Of a stretch of 64,000 nucleotides of DNA, positions 1-12,506 are shown piece after piece. Every line of letters starts with the position of its first letter. Position 1 is the stretch's first letter. The DNA comes from Larus michahellis (Eukaryota > Chordata > Aves > Charadriiformes > Laridae). The notes beneath the pieces were generated by a model. That model had not been told where the DNA came from. It saw only the letters and a program-made list of their open reading frames with translations, and ran no database searches. Location of the stretch: the NCBI RefSeq assembly GCF_964199755.1, contig NC_133901.1, forward strand, positions 24,833,583 to 24,897,582, written 5' to 3'. The position numbers and the translations under genes were made by a program.

Positions 1-3000
1 ACTTTACGAACCCTAACTTCACAATAGGAAGAAGATCACCTCAGATCCGATTTACTTCTTTAAAACTATTACTTTTATCTTGTAGCTGTTTATAAATGGA
101 GGAGTGATGAATGGCAATGTTCTAGGTGAAGTGAGACTAAAGATAGTTTGCCACAGGAATATTGTATCTGCAGAATCAATTGTGTATTTCATTTAATAGC
201 TAAAAATTCTCAGGGTGGAAAATCACTTAGCATCATAGGTTAGACATACTTTTCAATAATTAATTTTGACTTCAGCTTTTATAAAATTCTCATCAGTGAT
301 TATAAAGGGCTCTAGCCAAGTAGCATGAGAGCAAAGGTGAGCTCAGCCATTAGACTTTATTTTGTAACAGCTTTATTATGCAATACCTTTTTTCAGTATC
401 TTTATTCTCTAAATACCGTTCTCCGACCTCTTGTTCTTTGCTTCATATCCTGGGCTTTAGAAAAGCTGGTTTTTACCTAATGACCTTTTAAGAGCAATTA
501 GGAATCTGTATACTTAACTGAATGACTGGTTTTTCTCCTGTTGAAAATAACGTCTTTGGATCCTACTTACTCTTTTCATTTTCTTTCTTTTTTTTTTTTT
601 ATGAACAGTTTTGTTTAGAGCTTAGCTTTTCCGTAAAGAAAAGGGTGGGGGAGACGGGATCTGGTAACAAATCTTTTACAAAAGATGCAAAGTAATAGTG
701 AAGACTGAAAATTAGGCTGCCTGTGAAATTTATTTTTCCTTAGGCCTTGTTGCAGTGACGAGGTGTAGTCACAGTCTGCCATTACTGTCTGACTTTTTGG
801 GGGTGAAATGGTGAAAAATAACCTAGTTGATGTAGGATTGGGGTAATTTAAATATTGATCCTGGGATTCAGAAAGTATTATCGAGACGAGTCCTTGTGTA
901 AAAAAGAGCTCTGACCTGAGGAAGTGCGTGCCAGTGTTTCCAAATGTTTTTTGTGATTGTGCAGGAAGAAGGAGCCCATATTACCCTCCAAACATCCCCC
1001 TCAGTGACCGCCTGACCCTTCGCTGCAGGAGCGGGAGGAGGCACGAGTGGGTAAGGGGCTTCACTGTCCTCTCTAACGGATGAGATCTGAGGTGAATATT
1101 CATGCTAAGCGTTTAGGTTTATCCGAAGCAGAGAAACTGAGTGTAGCTTGCTACAGCCGAGCTCTAGTGCTGCTGACTGCTCCCCTGCAGCCTGAAGTAG
1201 CTGCTGAGGCCCATCGCGTGTGGGATCTCACGGGAAATGGGAGGTACGTGGTATATTCACAGGTAGGTACTAGAGACTGTTATGCTGGTACATTTTGGTG
1301 AAGCCCACCCAGCGCTCTGTAGGACATTCAGGTATTCATGTGACGGCCTTCTAGGTACGGAGTTGCAAGTTCACCTCTGGTTTTTCTGAACCAGTCCTGA
1401 CTCTGTGAGTATCTCTGTAAGAACCGGACTCTCCCACGCTGAGCATCTGCACCCTGTCTCGGTGGAGACAAACTACTTGTTTGCATAGTCTCCTTCTGAC
1501 AATTAAAATCTTTCCTTACCAGTTTTACAGAAGCATTTATATTTGAACTGCCTTTTTTAAACTCTGTGACTTCCTCTGACTTCTGGGCGCACCAGCTGCA
1601 CGTACTGTGTGTAATACTATTTGAAGAAGAGTTGGTTTCTGAAAGTCGATGTGAGGTTATTGCTCGGGCACTAGGTACTGGGCATGTGTGCTCCCCCCGC
1701 CTCCCCCTTGGAGGTTTTGAAGTATAAGAATAAACCACTGATGAACAAGGGTAACAAATGATGTTTTCCAAAGCATGCATTTAGAATCACAGCTATCGCT
1801 AAGGTGAGTCGATCTGTCCCAGTGACACCGAATGTTCTGCTCTCTGCATTTACAGATCACCTTCTGTACCAAAACAGCAGCTCTACCTAAACACACATGA
1901 ACCCTTTGAAGTTGCTGGATTATTGTATTCCTTGTGTTTTTCTGCATGTAAAACCGCTCCTGTGCTTTTTCAGTTACGAATTTAGGATTGTCCCCACCAT
2001 TGGGGTAGCTTTCAAAGTTGTACTGGTTTTAGTTAATGAATTCCTGAGGCACGTTTTATAGCTGAAACTCTGTAAACATTGTGTCAGACTTCCAATCTGG
2101 CATGAGTACTGCCTGAGATACCTGAGTTTTGGAGCACCGAAATGGGAAATCCAGTTATCTTTAGGGGTTTTTTGGGGAATCAGCCAGTGTTTGAGGCCTC
2201 TTCTTGGCATGTTGAAAACAAAATAGTGCTGTCTCCGAACTGTGCCTGCAAGAGGAAGGTGTCTTGAAGGAAATCATGTAACAGGACTTAAAAACTAGAA
2301 TCTTGTGATGAGAAAAGCAAGATCAGCCAAAAATGTTCTTAGTGTCTTTGGTCACTTTACGCAGATTGCTTGTGGGTTTTTCCTCCACACGTTTGCAGTC
2401 CTTTGGTGGAATTAATACTTATAATAAATGAAAATTGGAAGCGTTGTATTTCTGCAGTTGGGTTAAGGTCTGAACTGTGCATCTACTTTTAGGTTGCTGG
2501 CTTGCTGTCCTTTCATACAGCTGCGCGAGGGATTCGGGGCAAGATGTTTCTCAACTATTGTGGGTCTACACTGAGTACTTACATGGGGACACATGTATTT
2601 GGTTGCATTAAGGTAAACGTAGTTTTGAAGGATATTGGAATTACTACCTTTTTGGTAAGGAGCGCCCTACTTTCTATGCCTTTTCGTTGTTGAAAAATCT
2701 AGATTTGGGGCAGTTGCGAAGATTAACAAGAGAATTGAACTCTACAGTTGAAGACAGCAGCAGTGGAATAATCTAGATGAGAATTTTGCAGTTCTTTTGA
2801 AATCAACTGTTCCGTATTATGAGATTTATCAAACTACAAACCTGGTATTAGCAGTCAAACCCTGAAAACTGTCTCTGAGCTTACTTTTCTGAATAAGGCC
2901 GTTGAGTTCATAAACGTACGTTTTATTAAAACAGCCCATGGTAGTATTTGGAGATTTCTTTTCACATTGCTGCACGAGCTATTGCAAGACTTTGAGTATA

Positions 3001-5920
3001 CGGCTGGTTCGTGCGGCTGCTGTAACTGCTGCTCTTCAGTATGTAAGCTGCTCTTCTAAGAATCGTAACTAAAATGCTAAATTAATTTTGTCCACGTGTA
3101 TTTTCCCTGTGTAGGATGCAGAAGTCTTACACAATTGCATACTATTTTTTCCTCCACCTGCTTCTGTCAGTGCAGTCAGTTTTCATGGGTAAGACTGTTT
3201 CATTTGTCACTTCTGATGTCTAATCTTGTGCAGGGATGTTTTACTGTGTAACTGTCATAAGCTGGAAAGTTTTCTGTTTGTGGTTATTTAAAAAGGAAAT
3301 GGTAGTTTCACATGAACTTTTTTGTCTTACTTGCTTTTGGGTTTGTATTTTATGCAGAAAATTTTCCAAGTGACGTGGCAACAATAAAACTGTCAGTTTG
3401 CCAATATCCAGAAATGGTTTTATTTTTAACCTGGAGAAAGAGCGGTGTTCGTGGGTGTTATGCTAAGGGTGGTTTCTTGCCCTTGCCAGCTCTGCTGCTG
3501 GCGGACGCTGATTCTGCCTGTGTTGTCGAACTCTAATTGTTGCTGCCGTTCTGCTGTCAACAGTGACCTCTTTGCTTCTCAGAAACTCATTAACAAGCCC
3601 TGGGCTGCTCGCTGTGTAGTTGCTTGTATGATCCTCTCTTGAACAAAGAAAACCTCCCACTTGGAACTGCTGCTCAGATATTGAGATGATGAGCAGCTTT
3701 TCAGTAGTTAACACCATTCCCAGGAACGTCAGGTGGAGGGAATGGAGCTCGTGTCGTGCCATGGCGTGAGGTTGTGTGTTACGGCTGGGCCAGTGTCACA
3801 GCTTTCTGCTGCTGTGGGGTGCAGGTCCTGTTCCTGCCTTCCCTGTGCCTCCCCTTCTCTTACTCTTGTGTCCTGTGAGCGGCCAGTTCCATTCATTAAA
3901 GGGAAAACGCTTTTTTTGGTGTGCTTGTTTTCACTTGATTGACCTGCTGGCTTAGTGAGTTGAACTGGCTCAGTACAGGGAACAGGGGCAGACAGTGAGC
4001 AGGATGGTCCTCATTTTTGGTAACGGTTCACTTGTAACATGCAAGTTCATCCACAGTATTTTCATGTGGAGCGTGTGGTTTGATTAGATGGGCTGCATCG
4101 ATGCTGCACTCTGCATCCCGCTCACTTCCGCTCAGGTCACGCACTCCTGTCACTTTCCCGCCTCCGGCTCTAGCACTTGTTTAACCACTTTCCTTGTGGA
4201 AAGGTAGGAGTCGTCCAGGGTAGGCAGGTTTATGTGATGGAGGAAGGGAATGCAGGACTGGGGCCATCTCCCGTAGCAGCAGTGAGCTGTTACGCTGGCT
4301 CTCTCTTGTCTCCAGTGACGCTTGAACCCATCACTCAAATCTGAGAGGAGCAAATGCCTCCAAGGTAATTTAATTTCTGCAAGATCTTTGAAAGACCAAG
4401 AAGAGGAGAGAAACCTCAGATACCCCCACAAGATGGGAAAGGCTGGAATAAGAACTCCTGATGTTATTAGAGCCCAGAGCATTTATTCTGGAGAGATCAC
4501 AAGTCCCAATTACTAAGTCTTCACTTAGGGCTAACAGTCAAGAAACACGTATGTTGTGATATCCCTGGACCTACTTGCTCTGTTTTTATTTTCGCTCTTG
4601 TGTGGAATGGTCGGCTACTTCTTGTAGCTGTTTGCCTTAAATACAGACCATCAGTTTTACTCTTGATAAGAGGGTGCCTGCAAACAAGTGTGAAATTGGC
4701 GTTCTGATTCTGGCTCTTGGGCTTCTGAGGCTGGACCTAGGTCTGAGACTTCAGTCATTAGAACTTGGGTAAGGTAAGTGTGCCTGCTGAAAGGTGGGTG
4801 TGGAGAAAAGGGTAAGCAATAAGGTCTGTGTAATAGGTCTCAGAAATCTTTCATGAAAAGATTTAACCTAGCAGAATAGGTTAATTCTGTATGACAGACT
4901 GTTCTGGGTATAAAATTTAGCTGGTGTGGGAAGAGGAGTGTGGAATTCATGCATGCAGTTTGGATTTGTGGAAGAGAGATCAGGGAATTAGCCTGTGCTC
5001 AGGATTAGACTTCCAAGATCATCACCAATGTCAACACAGGATGTGGAAGCCAGTTTTCATCTTTTTAGCCGTGCTAAAAAGGTACACCTTTGATGTTTCA
5101 GGAGTGATTTTGCCAGATGTCTTTGCCTGCTAGACACTGTGAGAGCTCGCACTGCGCTGTTGCAAACAGAGAAGCTCAGAGACTGGAGATGAACCTTGTG
5201 AACTTATTACGGTATAGAGATTATTATAGCTGATACTGGTCATTTTCATCCTAAAATCTGCATCTCTTGGTTGCTGGTAAAATATTTGTTCCTGGCATTT
5301 TAGTTTATCTTCCCTGTGCTATGGGAAAAGAACTGTCTGATAATTAGTTAATGAATGGAGAGTATTGCCTTGGGCAAACTCTGGAAAAGAATTAGCTATA
5401 AAATTTAAGACATGAGACTGGGATTGAATTCTGGCCATTGTGTGAATTGAGAGGCTGTGGATTCTCACCCTCTGTTTTTACAGAGGGTAACTATACTAGA
5501 TAATTAAAAAAGGGAAAAGTTTACAATAAAGCCTGATTTCTAGGCAGTTAGGTTTCACCGGGGGTGCTCATCTTTCATGCCAGCCTGTAGGAAGTCTTCA
5601 CTGTGATATGGAGTAGAAATTTGATAATGTTACAAATAAAGAGTCCCTTTTTCTCAAATTCTGAAGATTTTCAAGAGTTAATAGTGAATGATTTGTATTT
5701 CTCACTGAGTTTTCAAGAGATGCAATGGATTAATTCTGGTACCTTTCCTAGACAGTCATTTGTAGCATGTTGCATGTTAGTTACATGAGAAACATTCCGT
5801 TCTCGCTCTCTTTTGTCCTGAGCTCTGTGTTTGAATTTTAAGACAAGGACTGGGGACTCTCTTCCCTGGAATTTTTATTTGCCCTGTCTGTAGTCTAATG
5901 AGGACCAGCTATTTTGCTCC
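1..5920. other. Non-coding flank upstream of CHST2 (left part)
   Basis: AT-rich sequence with no recognisable protein domain in any frame. It contains a T-run near 588-600. Two stretches have splice-site-like borders, about 965-1242 (ending in a GAG/GTACGT donor) and 2521-2611 (after a good polypyrimidine-CAG acceptor, ending AAG/GTAAAC). These could be exons of a non-coding RNA or of the neighbouring upstream gene's 3' end (U2SURP by known vertebrate order), but I could not match them to any protein. Confidence 0.5.
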
Positions 5921-5923
5921 ATC

Positions 5924-6058
5924 ACCTGGAAGTGTTCGAGGCCAGGCTGGATGGGGCTTTGAGCAGCCTGGTCTAGTGGGAGGTGTCCCTGCCCATGGCA
6001 GGGGGTTGGAACTAGATGATCTTTGAGGTCCCTTCCAACCCAAACCATTCTGTGATCC
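5924..6058 (+). mobile_element. CR1 LINE 3'-end fragment
   Basis: The segment matches the CR1 3' terminus in order: ggaagtgttcgaggccaggc, the wording gagcagcctggtctagtggg, and the block ggtcccttccaaccc, ending near an ATTCTGTG-type tail unit. It is a severely 5'-truncated copy, about 135 bases, plus orientation. The degenerate tail suggests moderate age. Confidence 0.9.
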
Positions 6059-6125
6059 AAGGGAACGTTGTTGCGTGGCTTCTGCTGCCTGCTGTCCTCG
6101 GGGAGGCGGGAGGCAAGTGAGGCCC

Positions 6126-6181
6126 CAGCAGGAGGTGCGGGGGATGCCCTGAGCACAGCAGGAGGTGCGGGGGATGCCCTG
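6126..6181. repeat. Two-copy tandem duplication, 30-bp period
   Basis: A 26-base block beginning cagcaggaggtgcggggg occurs at 6126-6151 and again, identically, at 6156-6181. The copies are separated by 4 bases. It lies about 70 bases after the CR1 fragment, in a locally GC-rich patch. The Pro/Ala-rich reading frames on the minus strand here are by-products of this composition. Confidence 0.9.
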
Positions 6182-6189
6182 CCTGGCAC

Positions 6190-9100
6190 CGCTGCCTGGG
6201 CTGAGCCCCCAGTACCAGGATGCTAACGAGGGGGAGAGGTGCACTGACCAGCTGAAGAGACTTAGGGGTTCCTGGCCACTGCAAACCAGGGGGGTGGAGT
6301 GTTTAAGACATTAATTAACCCAGGTTCATGGTTTTCGTTGTAGGGAGTTTAAAGATACCCTAATGTGTGTGGCTGAGGTAGCTCTTACGTGTGACCTGCC
6401 AAAGGTTTTGGAAGTTGTTGATGTGAAACAGTATGTTGCCTGTTGTTTTAAGGTACGTTATAAAAGCAGAATCTCTTAATTTCCTTTAGAACATAAACCA
6501 GTTACACAACAACTGAGAAAAGATTTCTAATTTTAATAAAAGTCAAATAGAGACTTAACTACACCGCAGTGTCCTCAGGACATTCATAAAGTTCTGGAAT
6601 TCTTTCAGCTGCACAAACAGGAATTTATAAATATTTATTGAAATTAACTTTATTGAAAATGTCACCTGTGTGACTGGAGGTGAATATAAAGGAGAAACAG
6701 GGGGGCAGAGGAACAGCGTGCTACAGATTGGTTTGTCCACTTCCCTATATATTTCTGGTTTATGAGTAGCTGGTTTAACGTTGGTCCATGCCAGCTGCTT
6801 CTGCAGCACAGTGCAGATGGAATAGCCAAGAGAAAATGAGGACTTTAGAAGGCAGATTGCTGCAACCATCACTTAATCGAATGTCTGCTGAGGGCTTCTG
6901 CATTATTGGAAATAAGGGTGTTTCGAGGGAAATCAGCGGCTGCTACTGCATGAGACCGAATCAGCTATTAGAAGTTATGCAGGACTAAAAGGAAGGGTGC
7001 AAAATGTAAACATCTCTAAAGGCTGTTGTGCATTTTTTTTTCTCACTTCTTTCCAGTGTGGATGCCAGAATATAGTCTTAAACAAATCCATAGATCTCCA
7101 AGTTTGGGCAGCTACTCAATTTTATATAAACTTTGTTCACATTTTGCAATCTGTAACTTGTGATTTAGTTTTAAGAATCTCACTTTTGAGCAGTGTTTGA
7201 GGAACTTATCATCTATATTTGTCCTGAATAGATTAGGCTAGATATGGGAATTTTTAATCAACACCCAGAATTTATCACATGCTAGGTGTGTAGCAGCATA
7301 AACACCCATCTTTCATAATGAAAAAAAAAAAAAAAGAATTGTTTTAAAAGATAAAGTCTTGCTGAAGCTTGACTTCAGGAAAAACTTCTTCAACTTGTGC
7401 CCACTCCATCCTTGTGAACATGAGAAAGGCAAGTCTAAAAGCATGAAAAATCAAGTCAGGAAGCGTCTCGGTAAGGATGAAACCTTTCACAGCCCCATCA
7501 TCTGAAGGGATGTTACTGCAGAAATCTCCGGATAGCGGAGGAGAAATCATTCAGCTCATCAGGATTTGGGTTGTCTAAATATTACATGTAAAAATCCTAA
7601 ATTTAAGTACTGAATATAAAATATTAAACAGTAACATAAAATATTTAAGCATTAAATGCAATAAAATGAGTTTGGTTTTTTGCCTTGTAGTTTAAATGGG
7701 GGAGTTTTGATCATAGTTACTCACCCCTCACTTTATACACTGCTCACTGCAGAGTTTGAGACAAATACAGACACCTTATTTATATCTGGGGGATGACTGG
7801 GTTGTAGTGTGGAACTACCTGCACAGGAAAAGATGCATTTTTTTTTTTCTGCTCCATCAAAGCAAACAAGATGTAATACTTAAGAAACGATGCTGGCTAG
7901 AAATAAGTATTGGGGGGTTTTTATTTTATTTTTTGGACTTCTTAATTTAATTTTTTTGGGGGGGAGGTTAAATTTTATTTTTTGAATTGTGAATTTTCCT
8001 TACTGAGGATAGGAAAGGGTTTTTTTATTATTTGACATGAGTGATCTAGTATACTGAAACTAATGAGCCTAAATTAGACTGGCATGAAGGAACGTAGAGG
8101 GTGGAAAACGTACACTGAAGTATCTGAACAAATTTGTGAAGGGCTGTATCTGTTCAGCTGCGGAATGTTCCTCTTTTGCTCACTTACTGTGACACTTAAG
8201 TTTTTATTCCACTGGTTTGGCCCAGAGGTGAGGCGGTGAGACCATGTGCAGCCTGAACCGCCTGCAGAGATGCCCTCTACCCACCCTTCGAACTCGGTTT
8301 GGGAGACTAAGCAAAACACTTCGCCCTAGAAATTATTTGAAAAGACATGAAATAACTCTTTCACTACGGTGCTGACTTTCATTCCCTTTTCAATTGGCTA
8401 CAGTAGTATTTAAGCCTGTGATTAAAATCAAGCAAATACTTAAGTATTTCACTGACTTGGGGCCCTATTTCATGGTAGGTTTTTTTACGTCGTGGGGCAG
8501 CTGTAAAAATCAAGGAGGTAGCTCTGCAAGTGGGATAAGTCATCAGGGTCCTCTTTGGTGAGGATCTTGTCCCTAGGCTCGTTGTCAAAAATCCTGCCCC
8601 ATCACTTTATTCTCTATATTTTATCTATTATAGTCTACATATCTTTTCTTTACATCGGTGCAAAAACCAAGAGAAGTTCTTAATTGCCAGCTGCCCGGTG
8701 ATGATTTTTGTTAGCACTTGGAAATAGATGGTTGATTCATTGGTTGATTCGTTGAGAATTAAAATTAGTGTTACAGCCCATGGCTCTGGCTGCGCTCGCT
8801 GCTGTGCTTCACCGAACGGCTGGTACCTGCGGCACAGCCAAGAACTCGCCGTTACAGCTCTCAACGGCTGCTGCCCACTCGCCTGCCTGCACTCGTACTC
8901 TCCAACACCAGCAAATGCTTTAAGTCCCAGACCACAGATGAAAAAGAGAAATTCAGAGTCACTTTAAGGAGGGTTCTTTTATACATTGGCCATGGCCTGA
9001 GACACTATGTGTCAGCTTCATCAACAGATCTGCAGGGTGAGCGAGCTGGTGTTTTGCCGTCTGTGTTTGTAATACTTTGCACCAGGTGGGTAGCTGATTT

Positions 9101-11725
9101 TAAGAAAACCCATCAAACCAAACTTGGTGTGAATTGAAGGTTGTCTGCATAAATCTTTTCCATATAATGTTATTAAATATTCATTGATGTAGAGCTGCTT
9201 AAAGTGATAACTTGACTATCAGGTCTGAAACTTGTACCGGGAGAATCGAATATTGCAGCTGCATGGAACCGGATTGATTTCAGTCGGGTTCTGCATGGGT
9301 GCTTGAGTCCACCTGCGCAGAATAAATACATATATAACTCCAGGTTTGAAAAACAAGATTCCATTTTGCAGCGTGTATGTCGAATTGAAGAGCGGCTTGG
9401 GCCCATGCTTTCCGAGGTAGAGGCGGAGCAGCGTCATGGAGGCAGCGTTGCTGTCGGTGCTCGCACACTCGCTGATGGAGAGAGACGTAGCTGCTGTGGA
9501 ACAGCAGGGAAGGTGCAGAATCCAATCACAGCTTCTAATGTTTGGGTTTATGATTAGTTCTGCCATTTCAAACGTTATACGTGCATGTTCATGTTTGCTT
9601 ATCTTTAGTTGTTACTTGCTAAATTTTAAATTGCGTAAGAACTGGAGGTGGCTTCGTAGGTTTGTTTTTTTACAAAATTTCATACCTGTCTCCAAGCAAG
9701 TGCAATCAAAAGAAGGGATTAATTTGAACTTCATGGTATTTTAATGATTTTTCACTGCTATGAATTTGTTTTTGCTCCCTGTAGTCTCTGTCCTTTATTG
9801 CATTAGTGCTGCAGTACAATATTGACGGGGGTTACTGTTTTATGAACTACAGTGTCTCAGCACTGCTGTTATTCGTCACTTAATACAGCCTAATTGATGC
9901 TACTACAGATCATTCCAAAATTAAAAATAAAACATTTCTGCTTTAGCTGGATGAAGGTCACTTCATCTTTAGTGAGCATGGAAAGCCAAATATTTATTTA
10001 ATCCCTACCTTTATAAAAGGGATATAAGCAGAAGTCCTTCTCTATGTGAAGAACTCGAGCATTCGGACTAAAGAATAAAATAACTGCAAGAGCTTTATGC
10101 TGCAAGGGGCTTCAGAGGTGTATCCTTTTTCATTGTATACTGTGTTTCAGAAGTTACAAGTCAATTGTTTTAAGCTCATTGGTTTTAAACTTTGCATTTA
10201 TTTTGGCAACTAGATACAAAAGGTTTTTTTCAGAATGTGGCTTTAAATGCTTCCTCTGGAGCACTGTAGGTAAAAAATGGCTTCCCCTTTCCCCCCACTG
10301 TTTCATGAAATACAGAATTTTCTCAAATACTCAGTGGTTGTTTTAATTCTGCTATTAACAAGCTACTCCCATATGAAAAGTCACAGAAACATTTTAGTAT
10401 GGCTACCAGAGTCACTGGCAGCTTGGGAAAGGATTCCCTGACCTTTCCCGTGTGGTTTGGTCGCTGCATCCCACGCTGGACAGGGGGAGTGGGTGGCAGC
10501 GGCGTCTGGGACCTCACGCATCCTGATGGGGCTGTCACACTTCCCTTTGGGGCTGGAAGGGGCGTATAGGCTTTTCTGTAGAGGCAGCACGGTTGTTAAT
10601 ATCTCCATAGAAAATTTGGGAGGAGTACAGAAACCTTTTTGATAAGGGATATAAAGATTGCTTCGGCATTTAGCTCCTTCACTCTGTTATACTGGGGTGT
10701 TCCCTTTTTTAAATAGAGTTCTACCAGACACACCAGGTGACTCTGTGTTTTATCCACTCTGTGAGTGTAGCGTCGGATCTGCGCCATTTGGAAAATAAAT
10801 ATTCCAGCAAAAACTTGCCAGTGTGATCCATTGCGGAGGGATCGGTGTGTGTCTGTGCCAGGTGCAGCCCTCCAGCATATCAGACCTTCCACCTGCCCCA
10901 TGGTGGGCTGTATATATCCTACCGATGATGGGAAAGGATGGGAGAACTTCTGGGTTAAAGAAAGCAATTGAAAGAAGAGAGGCACCAAATGCTTCTGTCA
11001 CTCCTCGTTGCCCCTTGGCCCGTGCTGATAGCCCTTGGGGGAAGGGGGGACCCTCAGCGAAAACCCCTTGATCTGCCAGAGTCACTGGAGCCCAGTGCCT
11101 TTGGGATGTTTCTGGTCCCACAGGTGTGTCGTTCCCCCTGGGCTCACTCAGTGGGTTCTGGGGACCTGTGTCGTCTTCTCTTCAAAGCAGCCAGGAGCTG
11201 CACCACTGCTTACATGATGCCTCGTACAGCACTGTGGCTGTAAAGCAGAGAAGTTGTGAAAAAGTCCTCCAGGTACGTGACAACCGCTCTGGGGTGGTGA
11301 GGCATTGCTGGATAGCTGCGTGTTGGGGCTCTGGTGTGGGACCATGGCTGCAGCTGGGGCTGAGCAAATGTGGGGCTGGGATCCCTCCTTCCCCTGGATC
11401 ATCCCTGGGGCTGGCTGCTGGCCAACGGTGGCACTGGCCCCGGGGCTGCAGCTATGCCCAAGGCAGTATCAGTGCTTCCCAAACCCCTTCGTCAACCCAA
11501 CGGCACTGGCCCAAGGGCCTGACGGGCAACTAAAAATGATGGGTCACTTGTAGTGGTTATAAAAATATTTTTAAGAACACTTCCGTCTGAGCTGTATCAG
11601 GAAGACCTGGTTTGGGGTTTTCTGATGCTTTTGGAGAAGTTATTAGAGGACCTCTGAAAAATCTGAGTTAACGATACCGAAGGCCGGAGCTGGGGCCCTG
11701 TCTGTTTCAGGCCTTTTATGGCTTC
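6190..11725. other. Non-coding flank upstream of CHST2 (right part)
   Basis: Mostly AT-rich with an A15 run at 7321-7335 and T-rich stretches at 7838-7850 and 7919-8035. It contains more CpG-bearing islands than the desert downstream, notably about 8760-8900 and 9220-9560, and a moderately GC-rich zone from about 10.4 kb that leads into the CHST2 island. No frame carries a recognisable domain. These islands are candidates for conserved regulatory DNA of CHST2, by inference. Confidence 0.5.
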
Positions 11726-12272
11726 ACCCCCACCTCATTTTTCCCGTTACTGGCGGGGCAGCCGCGCTGTCCGAGCCGTAACGGGTGATGGAGCCCCCTC
11801 CTCCCGCGCCGGGCTGTCGGAACCCCCACAACAAGGGGAAAACTTCACATCGCCCACCGGCATTCCGGACCCGGGCCGGGGGCCGCCCCCTACCGGGCCG
11901 AGAGGCAGCAAGGTCGGTGCGGGGGGTGGTGCGAAGTGCTCCTCCGCGCCACGGGCCGCACCGGGCACTGCGGCGGGGGCGGGACGGCGGCGGGAGCGGG
12001 CGCCAATAGGGAGCGCGGGGCGGGGCGCCGCCATTTCGGGCCGCACCTCCGCGGCCGTTCCGTTACCCGGCGGCGGCGGCGGCCGGGGCTGTCCCCGCTG
12101 CGGCGCGGGGCGGGGGCGCCATGCGCGCTGCCAGCGCAGGGGCCCGCCCGCCCGCCGCCCCCCTTTGCTCCCGCCCCCGCGGCCGCGCTGCGGGGCGGAG
12201 CGGAGCGCGGCGCCGCCTCGCCCCGGCGGCCGCCGTGAGCTGGGCTGCGGCGGCGCCCGCGGCCGCTCGGCG

Positions 12273-12314
12273 ATGGCGGCGCGGAAGAAGCGCGGGTGGC
12301 CGCGCGGCTGCTAA
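12273..12314 (+). other. Upstream ORF 1 of CHST2 (13 codons)
   Basis: An ATG in good context (G at -3, G at +4) overlaps the YY1-like ATGGCGGC motif and reads 13 residues, MAARKKRGWPRGC, to a TAA. It is in the same frame as CHST2 but closed 192 bases before the CHST2 start, so it cannot extend the protein. It would be translated only if transcription starts upstream of it. Its 13-residue peptide is also the tail of a 198-codon frame opening at 11718, which most likely begins upstream of the promoter and is not coding. Confidence 0.4.
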
Positions 12315-12379
12315 GTAGGGCAGCGGCGGGGCGGAGGCGGCGGCGGCGGCGGGGCCGTCGGCGTCGCGGCGGCTGCGCC

Positions 12380-12472
12380 ATGCGGGCCGGGCGCGGGGGG
12401 CCGGCCGGGAGACGGCGCCGGGGGCGGTGCGCCCTGCTGCCCGCCGCGGGCCCCGGGGCGTCGGGGCGCTGA
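12380..12472 (+). other. Upstream ORF 2 of CHST2 (30 codons)
   Basis: An ATG with G at -3 opens a 30-codon Arg/Gly/Pro/Ala-rich frame that ends at a TGA 34 bases before the CHST2 ATG. It is out of frame with CHST2. It lies roughly where the upstream initiation codon of the longer human CHST2 form would fall, but here it cannot give an N-terminal extension. Any role in limiting CHST2 translation is inferred from position only. Confidence 0.45.
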
Positions 12473-12506
12473 GCAACAGTTGGCCCCGCCGCCGCCGCCG
12501 CCCAGC

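Larger units (their letters stand above)
11730..12506 (+). promoter_or_regulatory. CHST2: CpG island, promoter and 5' leader of CHST2
   Basis: GC content and CpG density rise abruptly at about 11.73 kb and stay high into the CDS. A CCAAT box lies at 12003-12007, a GC box (ggggcgggg) at 12017-12025, and a YY1-type GCCGCCATTT at 12027-12036. A second YY1-like ATGGCGGC is at 12273-12280. No convincing TATA box is seen, so a dispersed CpG-island promoter is likely, with initiation probably between about 12.03 and 12.28 kb. That start region is inferred, not observed. GGC/CGG-rich short repeats occupy 12330-12370 and would give a structured leader. Confidence 0.75.

Noticed and set aside
7321-7560. 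Poly-A run next to a 68-codon minus-strand frame, considered as a processed pseudogene
   Set aside because: The A-run is on the wrong side for a minus-strand retrocopy, and the plus-strand sequence before it shows no recognisable gene.
11718-12314. 198-codon plus-strand frame upstream of CHST2
   Set aside because: It starts before the likely transcription start, is low-complexity Arg/Gly/Pro/Ala, and has no family resemblance. Only its last 13 codons are kept, as a possible upstream ORF.
12480-12506. Nine-residue N-terminal extension of CHST2 from a TTG
   Set aside because: There is no ATG. The ATG at 12507 has a good context and matches the conserved family start.
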